Source of the DNA: an uncultured Oxalobacteraceae bacterium
Lineage (GTDB): Bacteria; Pseudomonadota; Gammaproteobacteria; Burkholderiales; Burkholderiaceae
Length of the DNA stretch: 47,763 nt
Direction: 5' to 3'
Assembly (NCBI GenBank): GCA_946480015.1
Contig: CAMLIL010000042.1
Span: 1-47,763, forward strand
Shown here: piece after piece, positions 9,312 through 20,578 of the stretch
Position numbering within the stretch: the stretch's first letter is position 1
How the letters are laid out: each line of letters begins with the position of its first letter
Program-made: the position numbers and the translations under genes
Notes under the pieces: model-generated
Told to the model about the DNA's origin: nothing
What the model saw: only the letters and a program-made list of their open reading frames with translations
The model's database searches: none

Positions 9312-10472
9312 TTACAGGGAATTATCACAGTTGATCACTTTCGGCGCAACATTTTTCCCGGTCGAACGTTGCATCGGCAGCCAGATGCGAAATTCGGCGC
9401 CGGCCGGCGCCACATTGCGCATGCTGATACTGCCACCGTGCACTTCGATGACCGAGCGCGCCATGTACAAGCCCAGGCCGGAACCGTTGCCGTGGGCGTT
9501 GCGGGCGCGGTAGGCCTTGCCGAAAATCTGGCTGAGCTCATCGTCCGGCACACCCGGCCCCTGGTCGCGCACCATCAGCGCGATGCCGCCATCCATTTGC
9601 TGGCCCGACAGCGCCACCGGGCTGCCGGGCGGCGAATATTGCAGGGCATTGTCGACCACCACCTTGAGCGCCATGCGCAAGCCGTCCGGCTGGCAGCGCA
9701 GGGAGGCGGGCAGGTCGCCGGCGTCGAGCGTGACGCCGCGGCCGGCCGCGCGCAGCTGCTGGGCGGCTTCTTCGAGCAACTGGCGCGGCTCGACCGTGTT
9801 GGCGCGCGGCTTGTAGCCGATCTGCTCGAGCCGGTCGGGCGAGAGGTACTGGTCGAGCATGCCGATCAGCTGGTCGACGGCGGTGGAAATCTTGCGGTAG
9901 CGCTGGCGGGTCGGCTCGTCGGCATGGGCGCCGGTCACTTCCAGGCGCTGGACGGCGCCGTCGATGGTCGAGAGCGGCGTGCGGAATTCATGGTTGAGCA
10001 TGCTGGCGAAGCGGCGCTGCTCTTCCAGCCGTTCGTGTTCGTCGCTGACGTCGCGCACCGAGCCGACCAGCGCGGTGGCGGCGCCGTCCGCTCCGGTCAG
10101 GATGGTGGACACCACTTCGAGCGGCACGATACGGCCGTTGCGGCAGCGCTGGGCCAGGCGCCGCACCTCCTGCTCGCCGCCGGCCTCGCCCTCGCGGGCG
10201 CGGCGCAGGCGCTCGGCCAGTTGGCCGCACAGTTCGTTGAGATTGCTATCGGTGGCCGCGCCGCTCATGTGGGCGGCGACATCGGCCAGCCCATACCCGG
10301 TCAGGATCAGGCTGGTGTCGCTGAGATAGGTCGGCAAGCCGGTGCCGCAGTCGACGATGAAGGCGACATCCCCGCGCAGTTCGGCGATGGCGCGAAACGC
10401 GCCTTCAGGTGCCTGCCCGGGCGCGGACGGCGCCGGCGCGGGCAGGGGGGTGACGCGTGCGCTGCGGGTCAT
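9312..10472 (-). CDS. Soluble PAS-containing sensor histidine kinase
   Basis: 386 residues with no membrane segment, so a cytoplasmic sensor. A PAS-like domain at about 25-145 (DVAFIVDCGTGLPTYLSD; PAC-like LVGSVRDVSDEHERLE) precedes the dimerisation domain with His161 in LNHEFRTPLSTI. The ATPase domain has the N box (Asn275 in DNALQYSPPG), G1 (DQGPGV, about 303) and G2 (NGSGLGLYMA, about 330). GGAGG lies upstream of ATG 10472. It is upstream of and codirectional with the response regulator, forming a two-component pair that heads the chemoreceptor/porin cluster. A ligand or redox cofactor for the PAS domain cannot be read from sequence. Confidence 0.93.
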   Translation of the reverse strand: MTRSARVTPLPAPAPSAPGQAPEGAFRAIAELRGDVAFIVDCGTGLPTYLSDTSLILTGYGLADVAAHMSGAATDSNLNELCGQLAERLRRAREGEAGGEQEVRRLAQRCRNGRIVPLEVVSTILTGADGAATALVGSVRDVSDEHERLEEQRRFASMLNHEFRTPLSTIDGAVQRLEVTGAHADEPTRQRYRKISTAVDQLIGMLDQYLSPDRLEQIGYKPRANTVEPRQLLEEAAQQLRAAGRGVTLDAGDLPASLRCQPDGLRMALKVVVDNALQYSPPGSPVALSGQQMDGGIALMVRDQGPGVPDDELSQIFGKAYRARNAHGNGSGLGLYMARSVIEVHGGSISMRNVAPAGAEFRIWLPMQRSTGKNVAPKVINCDNSL

Positions 10473-10524
10473 CGACGATCCTCCGTTGGTCTACCCGGAC
10501 ACGACCGGGCTCATGCAAACCGCC

Positions 10525-10554
10525 AGTATACGCCAATGTTACCAAACTGGTCAC
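10525..10554 (-). promoter_or_regulatory. Candidate sigma-70 promoter for the two-component/chemoreceptor cluster
   Basis: On the minus strand GTGACC and TATACT are separated by 18 bases, about 50 bases upstream of the kinase start and downstream of the helicase stop. TATACT matches five of six consensus bases. Position and spacing fit; no further support. Confidence 0.4.
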
Positions 10555-10577
10555 TTCCGCCGCTTTATCCAGGCCCC

Positions 10578-13500
10578 TCACTCTTCCAGCGGGGCGAAAA
10601 TGGCTTGCAGGTCTTCCTGCGTGAGCGTCATCTTCTGCGCTTCGCCCTCGGCCAGGATGGATTGCGCCAGATCCGATTTCTTTTGCTGCAGCAGCTGGAT
10701 CTTTTCTTCCAGCGTGCCCTTGGCGATCAGCTTATAGACGAATACCGGCTTGTCCTGGCCGATCCGCCAGGCGCGGTCGGTGGCCTGGTTTTCCGCCGCC
10801 GGGTTCCACCACGGATCGTAATGGATCACGGTGTCGGCCGCGGTCAGGTTCAAGCCCACCCCGCCAGCCTTGAGGCTGATCAGGAAAATCGGTACGGCGC
10901 CCTGCTGGAACGCCGCCACCTGCGCCGCCCGGTCCTTGGTGTCACCGGTGAGCAAGGCGTAGCGGATGCCGCGCGCTTCCAGTTCTTCCTCGATCAGCGC
11001 CAGCATGCTGGTAAATTGCGAGAACACGAGAATCTTGCGGCCTTCTTCCAGCAGGTCGTCCACCATCTGCATCAGATCGATCAGCTTGGCCGAGCCGCTG
11101 TCCTTCTTCTTCGGCGGCAAAGCCTTCACCAGGCGCGGATCGCAGCACACCTGGCGCAGCTTGAGCAGCGCTTCCAGGATCACGATCTGGCTGCGCGCCA
11201 CGCCTTTCTTGTCGATCTCGTCGCGCACCTTCTTGTCCATGGCCAGGCGCACGGTTTCGTACAGGTCGCGCTGGGCGCCCGACAATTCCACCTTGCGCAC
11301 CATTTCCGTCTTGGGCGGCAGTTCCTTGGCCACATTGTCCTTGGTCCGGCGCAGCAGGAAAGGCTTGATGCGGCGGTTCAGCAGGGCGCGCCGGAGCGGG
11401 TCGTCCTGGCGCTCGATCGGATGGCGGAACTGGCTGTTGAAGGTTTTTTCGTCGCCCAGCAAGCCGGGCAGCAGGAAATGGAATTGCGACCACAGTTCGC
11501 CCAGGTGGTTTTCCAGCGGCGTGCCGGTTAGGCACAGGCGGTGGCGCGACTTGAGCTGGCCGGCCGTTTGCGCCGCCTTCGAGCGGGTGTTCTTGATGTA
11601 GTGCGATTCGTCCAGGATCACCAGGTGATATTCGTGCTCGCGCAGCTTTTCCTCGTCGCGCGGCAACAGCGCGTAGGTGGTCAGCACCAGATCGACCGCG
11701 TCGATCCGGTCGAACTGTTCCAGGCGTTCCTTGCCTTGCAGCAGCAGCACGCGCAGGCCGGGGGCGAAGCGGGCCGCCTCGTCCAGCCAGTTGGTCATCA
11801 GGCTGGTGGGCGCGATCACCAGGGCCGGACGGGTCAGCCGCCCGGCTTCCTTCTCGGTCAGGATGTGGGCCAGGGTTTGCACCGTCTTGCCCAGACCCAT
11901 GTCATCGGCCAGGATGCCGGCCAGATCGTATTCCCGCAAAAATTGCATCCACGCAAGGCCATCCGCCTGATAATCGCGCAGGGTCGCTTGCAGCCCGGCC
12001 GGGGCCGGCACCTTTTGCACCGCGCCGAACTGCGACAGCTTGCGCCCGGTCTCGCGCAGCTGTTCGCCGCCGGTCCAGTTGAGCGCGGTGCCGCGCGCCA
12101 GTTCGTCCAGGCGCCCGGCGTCCAGGGTCGACAGGCGCACCCGGTTCTTGATCTTGTCGTTGAAATACAGTTCGCCCAGGGTGCTGAGGATGGGCTTGAG
12201 GCGCCCCCACGGCAGCGCCACCCGCACGCCGTCGGGCAGGGTGGCCAGCATCTGGTCGGCGTCGGCATGCACGGCCAGCACCTGGGGATCGAAATCGAGC
12301 GGCGCGTTGCGGATCAGTTGCACCAGCACGGGCAGCAGCGGCACCTTGATCTGGTTGACCACGATGCCCAGCTCCAGCTCGAACCAGGCGTTGCCGGCTT
12401 CCACCGGCTCGTCGATGTCGGCATACCAGTCTTCCACCGCGACCACGTCGTACCGGTATTTGGACGATTTCTTGACATGCCAGCCGTGGTCCGACAGGCC
12501 GTCCAGGTCGCCCTCGGCAAAGCGCAGCCAGTGCGCCTGGCTATCGAGCTGCAGGGCGCCGGACAGGGCGTTGAGCGGTGGCGTGGCCGGTTTGCGGAAG
12601 CCCAGCCGGGTCAGTTCGGCCAGGGCCTCGGCCTCGGCCCGGGCGTCGCGCGCGATCACTTCGGTGACGTCGCCGATCTGGCGCACCACCCGCTGGGCCG
12701 GGTCGAACGAGACCCGTTCGCCATCGTAATCGAAGGACAGCACGGCATAATCGTGCCAGCGCTGATGACCGCCGTCGGGCAGGGCCACGCTGTCGAGCAG
12801 CAGGTAGGCTTGCGGCTTGACGTCGTCGCGCAGGCGCTGGGTCAGCGGTTGCGGCAGCGGCATCAGTTGCTGCAAGCCATGCGCCAGCAGCAATTGCGAC
12901 ACGCGTTTCTTGTCGTTGCCGCTAAGCAGCGGCGCCTGCGCCACCAGGGCTTGCAGGTCGGCCAGGGAAATCTCCACGCCGCCGCGGTTCAGGCTCAGCG
13001 CGCCGCACGACAGATTGTCGATGTACCACGGCGGATCGGTCGGCAGCATGTAATCGATCTGGTCGGCGCCGATGTGGTTGGCGTTGCCGGCCGGCTGCAC
13101 CGCCCAGCCCAGCTTGGCCGTGCGGCCCTCGTCGCGCCATACCAGATTGGCCACGCGCACCGGGCCGGCTTTCAAGGGATAGATCAGGCCATTGGCCATG
13201 TCGCTCCACGAGTTGGCCCACAGCAGTTTTTCCTGCTCCAGCAGCATCTGCAGCAGGATGGCGCCGACCTTGCCCTTGGGCTCGGTCGCGCCGCCGCCCT
13301 GCGAGGAACCGCCGCTGCGCATGGCGATGAAGAAACGCACCAGGTCTTCGTCGTCGCCCTGCAGATAGGCCGGCGGCGCCGACAGCAGCGAAAACACTTC
13401 GCTGACCGGGCTGGCCGCCGCCACCTCGCCGTTCGGCCGCAGGCGCGCCTTGCACAGGCACAGCGCCACATGGCGGCCGCCGCTGGTGGGAGCCAGCACG

Positions 13501-13703
13501 TAGACGAATTTGTATTGCGCTACTTTTGGATCTTTGACTTCCAGCTCGAGCTTGGGCTGGGGGTGAGCGGCCGCCTCGACCCGCTGCAGCCAGCTCGCGA
13601 TCGGCGCCGACAGGCCGTTGACGGCCTTGTCCGGAGCGCCGGCGGGGGTGGCCGGGGTCTGTCCTTCACGGGGGAGGTCGCGGGTAAAATCCATCGTGTG
13701 CAT
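10578..13703 (-). CDS. SNF2/RapA-superfamily DEAD/DEAH-type helicase
   Basis: 1041 residues. The C-terminal half is a Swi2/Snf2 ATPase: motif I DDMGLGKT near residue 600, motif II DESH near 698, motif III LCLTGTPLENHLGELW, and the helicase C domain with SLKAGGVGLNLTAAD and the motif VI region ATDRAWRIGQ. Members translocate on duplex DNA and remodel protein-DNA complexes. The N-terminal 560 residues are an uncharacterised extension; I see no CxC..CxH SWIM zinc finger, which some bacterial relatives have. The start at 13703 has no strong Shine-Dalgarno; Met4 (13694) is an alternative. Divergent from tex. Confidence 0.93.
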   Translation of the reverse strand: MHTMDFTRDLPREGQTPATPAGAPDKAVNGLSAPIASWLQRVEAAAHPQPKLELEVKDPKVAQYKFVYVLAPTSGGRHVALCLCKARLRPNGEVAAASPVSEVFSLLSAPPAYLQGDDEDLVRFFIAMRSGGSSQGGGATEPKGKVGAILLQMLLEQEKLLWANSWSDMANGLIYPLKAGPVRVANLVWRDEGRTAKLGWAVQPAGNANHIGADQIDYMLPTDPPWYIDNLSCGALSLNRGGVEISLADLQALVAQAPLLSGNDKKRVSQLLLAHGLQQLMPLPQPLTQRLRDDVKPQAYLLLDSVALPDGGHQRWHDYAVLSFDYDGERVSFDPAQRVVRQIGDVTEVIARDARAEAEALAELTRLGFRKPATPPLNALSGALQLDSQAHWLRFAEGDLDGLSDHGWHVKKSSKYRYDVVAVEDWYADIDEPVEAGNAWFELELGIVVNQIKVPLLPVLVQLIRNAPLDFDPQVLAVHADADQMLATLPDGVRVALPWGRLKPILSTLGELYFNDKIKNRVRLSTLDAGRLDELARGTALNWTGGEQLRETGRKLSQFGAVQKVPAPAGLQATLRDYQADGLAWMQFLREYDLAGILADDMGLGKTVQTLAHILTEKEAGRLTRPALVIAPTSLMTNWLDEAARFAPGLRVLLLQGKERLEQFDRIDAVDLVLTTYALLPRDEEKLREHEYHLVILDESHYIKNTRSKAAQTAGQLKSRHRLCLTGTPLENHLGELWSQFHFLLPGLLGDEKTFNSQFRHPIERQDDPLRRALLNRRIKPFLLRRTKDNVAKELPPKTEMVRKVELSGAQRDLYETVRLAMDKKVRDEIDKKGVARSQIVILEALLKLRQVCCDPRLVKALPPKKKDSGSAKLIDLMQMVDDLLEEGRKILVFSQFTSMLALIEEELEARGIRYALLTGDTKDRAAQVAAFQQGAVPIFLISLKAGGVGLNLTAADTVIHYDPWWNPAAENQATDRAWRIGQDKPVFVYKLIAKGTLEEKIQLLQQKKSDLAQSILAEGEAQKMTLTQEDLQAIFAPLEE

Positions 13704-13947
13704 TGTTTTCTAATGGCAATATCGAGAGAGACAACAGCCGATATTATCCGACATACGGCCGTTCGTGTTCTGTTCTGTTCCTCTCACAACAAACCCGTTG
13801 GTTATTTGCGAAATATCAATATGGGGGCGCCGATTCTATAGTGCAAGGGCAAGTTTGGCGTGCAGCCATAGCGCCGCTCCGCTGTCAAGACTGGCGCAAT
13901 CGCGTTGATTGCGTATCATGGCCGGCTTGACTCACCAGGACGTTCCC

Positions 13948-16296
<2,349 letters not shown>

Positions 16297-16350
16297 TCAG
16301 CCGCCGCGCGCTGTTTGTGTCGGCACGGGCGGCGATGGCACGCCGCTCAG

Positions 16351-16968
16351 CTATCCGGGGAACATGCGCAACTCGGAGAGCTGAGCCAGCAAGACGAGGT
16401 GTTCGACGGCTTTGACTTTCTGCAGGTGATCGAGCGTGGCCGGGCCGCCCAAGGCAAGCGCTGGCACGAATCCGTACATTTCGTCGTACTTCAACGGTCC
16501 GAGTTTTTTCAGCGCCGGAGCAAACAGGCGCTCTCCATTGACGTCCGAGAGATCGTTCCCCGCGCGACTCTGTGCGCCGAAGAATGATCGAACAGCCCTA
16601 TCTCGATCCAAGGGGGGGGCGGATGGCTTCATCATGATTGCGTCTGCAGCGACGATGCGCAATTTGCTGGCAGAACGCTCACTAAGGAAAAAAATATTGC
16701 CGAATGCACCGCGTGCAAACACGTGATACGTGTCCTCCTCCATAAACCTCGTGCCGCCGATCCACGCGCTAACTACCGGCTCGTACTCTTGCGGATCGAC
16801 TGTCCAAAACAGGCCGTCCGCATAGCCGGTCCAGCCATGCTCCTGCCAGTAGGCCAGCAACTGGTCGGGCAACTTGCCGCGGTAGCGATCAATGCATAAT
16901 TGTTGTAACCATCGTCGTTCGACCGGTGGGCCAAACTTCTTCATAAAATACTCAAAATCTTCATCCAT
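16351..16968 (-). CDS. GAD-like/DUF1851 (Tdi1-type) immunity protein, copy 2
   Basis: 205 residues, cytoplasmic. The N-terminal half resembles the GAD-like domain (FGPPVERRW, RYRGKLPDQLLAYWQEHGWTGYADGLFW), the C-terminal half the DUF1851/Tdi1-C domain (FGNIFFLSER, DEMYGFVPALALGGPA). This is the architecture of the immunity protein paired with Tde DNase effectors in Agrobacterium. By direct comparison it is identical to the next gene upstream at 166 of 205 positions with no gaps. It starts nine bases after that gene's stop and is last in a three-gene minus-strand unit. It may neutralise the adjacent toxin or a related toxin of competitors. Confidence 0.85.
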   Translation of the reverse strand: MDEDFEYFMKKFGPPVERRWLQQLCIDRYRGKLPDQLLAYWQEHGWTGYADGLFWTVDPQEYEPVVSAWIGGTRFMEEDTYHVFARGAFGNIFFLSERSASKLRIVAADAIMMKPSAPPLDRDRAVRSFFGAQSRAGNDLSDVNGERLFAPALKKLGPLKYDEMYGFVPALALGGPATLDHLQKVKAVEHLVLLAQLSELRMFPG

Positions 16969-16977
16969 TTTGAACGC

Positions 16978-17595
16978 CTATCCCGGGAACATGCGCAGTT
17001 CCCCGAGCTGAGCCAGCAAGACGAGATGTTCGACGGCTTTGACTTTCTGCAGATGATCGAGGGTGGCCGGGCCGCCCAAGGCAAGCGCTGGCACGAATCC
17101 GTACATTTCGTCGTGCTTCAACCGTCCGAGCTTGCTCAGCGCCGGGGTAAATAAGCGCTCTCCGTTGACGTCCGACAGATTGTTCGCCCCGCGATTTTGT
17201 GCACCGAAGAATGCTAGGATAGCCCGATCACGATTCAAGGGCGGGGGGGATGGCTTCATCATGATGGAGTCCGGAGCGACAATGTGCAACCCGTTTCCGG
17301 ACCGCTCGCCAATAAAATAGATGTTACCGAACGCACCGCGCGCGAACAGGTGATAAGTGTCTTCTTCCATGAACTTCGTGTCGCCGATCCACGCATCTAC
17401 GACCGGCTCGTACTCTTGCGGATCGACCGTCCAGAGCAGACCGTCTGCATATCCGGTCCAACCATGCTCCTCCCAGTAGGTCAGCAACTGTTCGGGCAAC
17501 TTGCCGCGATAGCGATCAATGCTTGATTGAGGTACCCAGCGCCGCTCAACTGGCGGGCCAAATTGTTTTAGAAAATGCTCGAAAAACTCATCCAT
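16978..17595 (-). CDS. GAD-like/DUF1851 (Tdi1-type) immunity protein, copy 1
   Basis: 205 residues, same two-domain layout as its downstream paralogue (FGPPVERRW near the start, ALALGGPATLDHLQKVKAVE near the end). It directly follows the toxin gene (16 bases from the toxin stop) with GGAAG upstream of ATG 17595, so it is the more likely cognate immunity protein. Differences between the copies cluster at residues 1-30 and 91-137, while residues 162-205 differ at only one position, a pattern expected if the middle part determines toxin specificity. Confidence 0.87.
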   Translation of the reverse strand: MDEFFEHFLKQFGPPVERRWVPQSSIDRYRGKLPEQLLTYWEEHGWTGYADGLLWTVDPQEYEPVVDAWIGDTKFMEEDTYHLFARGAFGNIYFIGERSGNGLHIVAPDSIMMKPSPPPLNRDRAILAFFGAQNRGANNLSDVNGERLFTPALSKLGRLKHDEMYGFVPALALGGPATLDHLQKVKAVEHLVLLAQLGELRMFPG

Positions 17596-17611
17596 CTCAA
17601 TCTTCCTCTTC

Positions 17612-18961
17612 CTATTTGCAGCGGGTTAGTTTGGCGTTCATCCTAGCAGTTCTGTGCATACCGTCAGGCACATCGTTCGCTGCCGCGTCTAGCTGAGCAA
17701 TACGGTCTTTCCATTGCCGCCCAATCCTGCTGTTGACATTGCGGTCACCGAAACCTGCGATCTTGTCGGCCCCTCCTGCAACCATGTCCGGACTGTGGAG
17801 CGCGGCCAAGGTATCCATCGTCTCCTTCGCGGCTCGTGCTGCTTGCTCATTTGCGCTGGTTAGATCAATTCCTTGTTGAATCAGCTCTCTACTGCGCTCG
17901 TACACAAGCATGTCCTGATATTCCATGCGCGCCTGCCGCGCTAACTTTTGATCGCGCGCCACTATTCCTTTCTTGAAGGCCGCCCGCGCATCTAGATACT
18001 CGCCCACCGTCATTGCATTGATGCCTCTTTCTTGATCGACCAGTTGCCTGTCGAACTCGGGAATTTTTTGCTGCGGCAGGTTGTGTGGCTCGAAACAACG
18101 AACCTTCGCCAGCGGGGCCGCGTGCGGTGTCGCTGGCGTTCGCTCAGCCGCGCTTTCCCGCGGCTTGCCACCGTCGGGCTTTCTAGACGAGGACGGCTGG
18201 GGCTGAGCTGCCGATTGCATCGGACGACCCTGCAGCCCTGGATGGCGCTTGAGCTGGGCTTCGTATTTTTCAAGCCATTCCGCCACCTTCGGACCCAGCC
18301 GGCGGCTGCTGCGGATTTCCTGAAGCAGTACTGCCTTGTCGCCCCGGCCGCGGGTCCAGTACGTCACCAAGGCTGAAAGAATCGCCATGACCAGGATGAC
18401 GTGGCCCTCCGCCATGCGGGCCGCACCGAAGAATGCGTTGCCTTGCGTGCTGCCCCATGCGTTCAGCGTACTGTCCGATTCGGACGAACCCCAAGCTTCC
18501 TTGAAGCCACTGCGGTAGCACTCCAGCGCATGCGGCAATGCGTCGCCAAAGTACTCGACCAATGACTTCAGGCCGACAATCGACATGGCCCATGTGGCCA
18601 CTTGAATGGCTGCGCCGGCGCCAACTGCCGCTCCCGGGGCCGCGCCGATGCCGCCTCCGAAGGCGCCGACAAATCCGCCGATCATCCCGCCGCCGATGGC
18701 CGCCCCGCCATAGCAAATCGCGACATCCCTGCACGCTTCGATCAGGATGTCCTGGACCGTGTGAAACGAGATGCCGGCGAGGCGATCGGCCAGCATCCGG
18801 ATAGCCATAGGCTTGGAATCGTCGAATGCGTTGATCACGCGCTCGATGCGCGTTCTCGTTTCCAGGTGAATCTCATAAGGGGTTCCGCGCCAGCGGCGCC
18901 TTGCCACCTCATTGCGTTCCAGCTCTCCCCAGAAATGAAACCTCGATATGTCCTTGTCCAT
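17612..18961 (-). CDS. Ntox15/Tde-type DNase effector with N-terminal glycine-zipper region
   Basis: 449 residues. The C-terminal domain (about 286-449) matches polymorphic toxin type 15 (Ntox15, also Toxin_43): CFEPHNLPQQKIPEFDRQL, a MTVGEYLDAR helix, and the HxxD motif as His389-Ser-Pro-Asp392 in ALHSPDMVAGG, then FGDRNVNSRIGRQWKDRI. In Agrobacterium Tde1/Tde2 this domain is a DNase delivered by type VI secretion and HxxD is needed for activity. Residues 85-118 form a Gly/Ala-rich zipper-like hydrophobic stretch, with a second hydrophobic segment at about 188-202, plausible for crossing the target inner membrane. A Ser/Pro/Arg-rich linker (250-283) joins the parts. No PAAR or VgrG domain is fused. 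Good AGGAA site before ATG 18961. The reading frame and motif are intact, so it is probably active. Confidence 0.88.
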   Translation of the reverse strand: MDKDISRFHFWGELERNEVARRRWRGTPYEIHLETRTRIERVINAFDDSKPMAIRMLADRLAGISFHTVQDILIEACRDVAICYGGAAIGGGMIGGFVGAFGGGIGAAPGAAVGAGAAIQVATWAMSIVGLKSLVEYFGDALPHALECYRSGFKEAWGSSESDSTLNAWGSTQGNAFFGAARMAEGHVILVMAILSALVTYWTRGRGDKAVLLQEIRSSRRLGPKVAEWLEKYEAQLKRHPGLQGRPMQSAAQPQPSSSRKPDGGKPRESAAERTPATPHAAPLAKVRCFEPHNLPQQKIPEFDRQLVDQERGINAMTVGEYLDARAAFKKGIVARDQKLARQARMEYQDMLVYERSRELIQQGIDLTSANEQAARAAKETMDTLAALHSPDMVAGGADKIAGFGDRNVNSRIGRQWKDRIAQLDAAANDVPDGMHRTARMNAKLTRCK

Positions 18962-19282
18962 TCGCTGTTCCTGTAAATTTTTGTCGCGGCGATAGGCGAA
19001 ACTTGCCCTGTGGAACGTCCTTAATCTAATGGAGGCGGGCTGGCTGATGATGCGACAAAGTAATAGGGCAAAGATCTGGCTTCCAGAAGGTCAAATGCTG
19101 CCGCTCGCTTGCGTGTCTATTTGCTTAACTGGTAATTTTGTCTATTAATCATACTACCTGTCGAGCTCGTAGCGCGCACATTCGGCTGCGGTGCTCGGCG
19201 GCTACAAGCCGCTAAGCTGAACCGGCGGCGGCGTTTTCTTATAAAATGTCGCCATTCACCCCATTATTCACCGAGGCAAGCC
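18962..19282. other. Intergenic region between toxin operon and grxD
   Basis: About 320 bases with no gene. It is markedly A/T-richer than flanking housekeeping DNA around 19020-19160 and should hold the toxin-operon promoter (minus) and the grxD promoter (plus, listed separately). No repeat or attachment-site-like duplication was noticed. Confidence 0.5.
19217..19245 (+). promoter_or_regulatory. Candidate sigma-70 promoter of grxD-ubiX
   Basis: CTGAAC and TATAAA separated by 17 bases, with the -10 ending 37 bases before the grxD start. The -10 matches five of six consensus bases; the -35 is weak. Confidence 0.45.
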
Positions 19283-19594
19283 ATGAGCGACGTACAAACC
19301 TGGATCAAAGAGACCGTGACATCCACCCCCGTGGTGCTGTTCATGAAGGGCACCGCCCAATTCCCGCAGTGTGGCTTTTCCGGCCGCGCCATCCAGATCC
19401 TGAAGGCCTGCGGCGTGGAGAATATCGCCACCGTGAACGTGCTGGAAGACCCTGAAGTGCGCCAGGGGATCAAGGATTACTCGAACTGGCCGACCATTCC
19501 GCAGCTGTACGTTCGCGGCGAATTCATCGGCGGTTCCGACATCATGAACGAGATGTACGAGTCGGGCGAACTGAAGACCCTGCTCAACGGCTGA
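19283..19594 (+). CDS. grxD: Monothiol glutaredoxin Grx4/GrxD
   Basis: 103 residues, the usual size for a single-domain CGFS glutaredoxin. Active-site Cys30 in QFPQCGFSG, preceded by VVLFMKGT, with the glutathione-binding WPTIPQLYV and GGSDIM motifs. These proteins bind [2Fe-2S] clusters with glutathione and partner with BolA in iron-sulfur trafficking. GAGG precedes ATG 19283. Two bases separate it from ubiX, so they are likely cotranscribed. Confidence 0.97.
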   Translation: MSDVQTWIKETVTSTPVVLFMKGTAQFPQCGFSGRAIQILKACGVENIATVNVLEDPEVRQGIKDYSNWPTIPQLYVRGEFIGGSDIMNEMYESGELKTLLNG

Positions 19595-19596
19595 TC

Positions 19597-20193
19597 GTGC
19601 TTGATCAGCCCCCGCGGCGGCTGATCGTCGCCATCACCGGCGCCACCGGCGCCATCTACGGCGTACGCCTGCTCACGCAGCTGTCCGCCACCCCCGGCAT
19701 CGAGACCCATCTGGTGGTCTCCGACGCCGGCGCCCTGACCCTGCACCAGGAAGCCGGCATGCAGCGCCGCGATGTCGAGGCGCTGGCCCATGTCGTGCAC
19801 AAGAACCGCGATATCGGCGCGTCGATTGCCAGCGGCTCGTTCCAGAGCGACGGCATGGTGATTGCTCCCTGTTCCATGAAAACCCTGGCGTCGGTGGCCC
19901 ACGGCTTGTCGGATAACCTGATTGCGCGCGCCGCCGACGTGGTATTGAAAGAGCGGCGCCGCCTGGTGCTGATGGTGCGCGAAACGCCGTTCAACCTGGC
20001 GCACCTGCGCAATATGACGTCCGTCACGGAAATGGGGGGCATTGTGTTTCCGCCGCTGCCCAGCTTTTACCACCGGCCGGCGACGATCGAGGAGATGGTC
20101 GACCACACGGTAGGGCGGGTGATCGACTTGTTTGGCATCGGGCACTCACTGGCGCCGCGCTGGGCCGGCATGAAACCGGCAACCGGCGAGTAA
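19597..20193 (+). CDS. ubiX: UbiX flavin prenyltransferase
   Basis: 198 residues. Makes the prenylated FMN cofactor used by UbiD decarboxylases in ubiquinone synthesis and related pathways. Flavoprotein N-terminus RLIVAITGATGAIYGVRLL, the central IAPCSMKTLASVAHGLSDNLIARAADV segment and RRLVLMVRETPFN are diagnostic. GTG start two bases after the grxD stop; the motif begins right after it, so a later start is unlikely. No ubiD in the window. Confidence 0.96.
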   Translation: MLDQPPRRLIVAITGATGAIYGVRLLTQLSATPGIETHLVVSDAGALTLHQEAGMQRRDVEALAHVVHKNRDIGASIASGSFQSDGMVIAPCSMKTLASVAHGLSDNLIARAADVVLKERRRLVLMVRETPFNLAHLRNMTSVTEMGGIVFPPLPSFYHRPATIEEMVDHTVGRVIDLFGIGHSLAPRWAGMKPATGE

Positions 20194-20200
20194 TCCTTCT

Positions 20201-20371
20201 TCAGCGTTTATCGAACTGCCAGGCTTCGGCCTTCTTGGCTTCCTTGGCTTCCTCCACCATGCGACGGTGTGCGATGCGCTTGCGCATCACGGCCGCGTGC
20301 TGCTCGGCGGTCATGGGCGGCACGGTCATCAAGTCCTTGAGCTGCGCGGTATTGCTGTAGTTACTTTTCAT
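20201..20371 (-). CDS. Small charged hypothetical protein
   Basis: 56 residues from ATG 20371; GAGGA lies somewhat far upstream (about 11-12 bases). The frame stays open to 20464, but the extension has no ribosome binding site. The product is Lys/Arg/Glu-rich in its second half (MRKRIAHRRMVEEAKEAKKAEAW), probably one long helix. No family recognised. Convergent with ubiX, stop codons about eight bases apart. Confidence 0.5.
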   Translation of the reverse strand: MKSNYSNTAQLKDLMTVPPMTAEQHAAVMRKRIAHRRMVEEAKEAKKAEAWQFDKR

Positions 20372-20578
20372 AAGACGGCTGTTCCTCGGCTTCGTACGTA
20401 ACAGGTTGACAAGACTGCGGGTGGTGCTCCGATTATGGGCCACGACGTCAGCCGGGCACGACACATTACCCGAAGGAATTATTGATCGGAGTAAAGTCAG
20501 ACGCCTGCCTTATTGTGCACCAGTTTTGCGGGATTGCCACCGGAAATTGTCCGAAGGGAGGAATGCGAGGGTGATTTG

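Noticed and set aside
5282..13841. Very long open frames on plus (e.g. 5282-7981, 6847-8493, 9369-11531, 11541-13841)
   Set aside because: They lie antisense to well-identified genes, read as low-complexity Arg/Ala/His/Gly-rich protein and arise from high GC at third positions.
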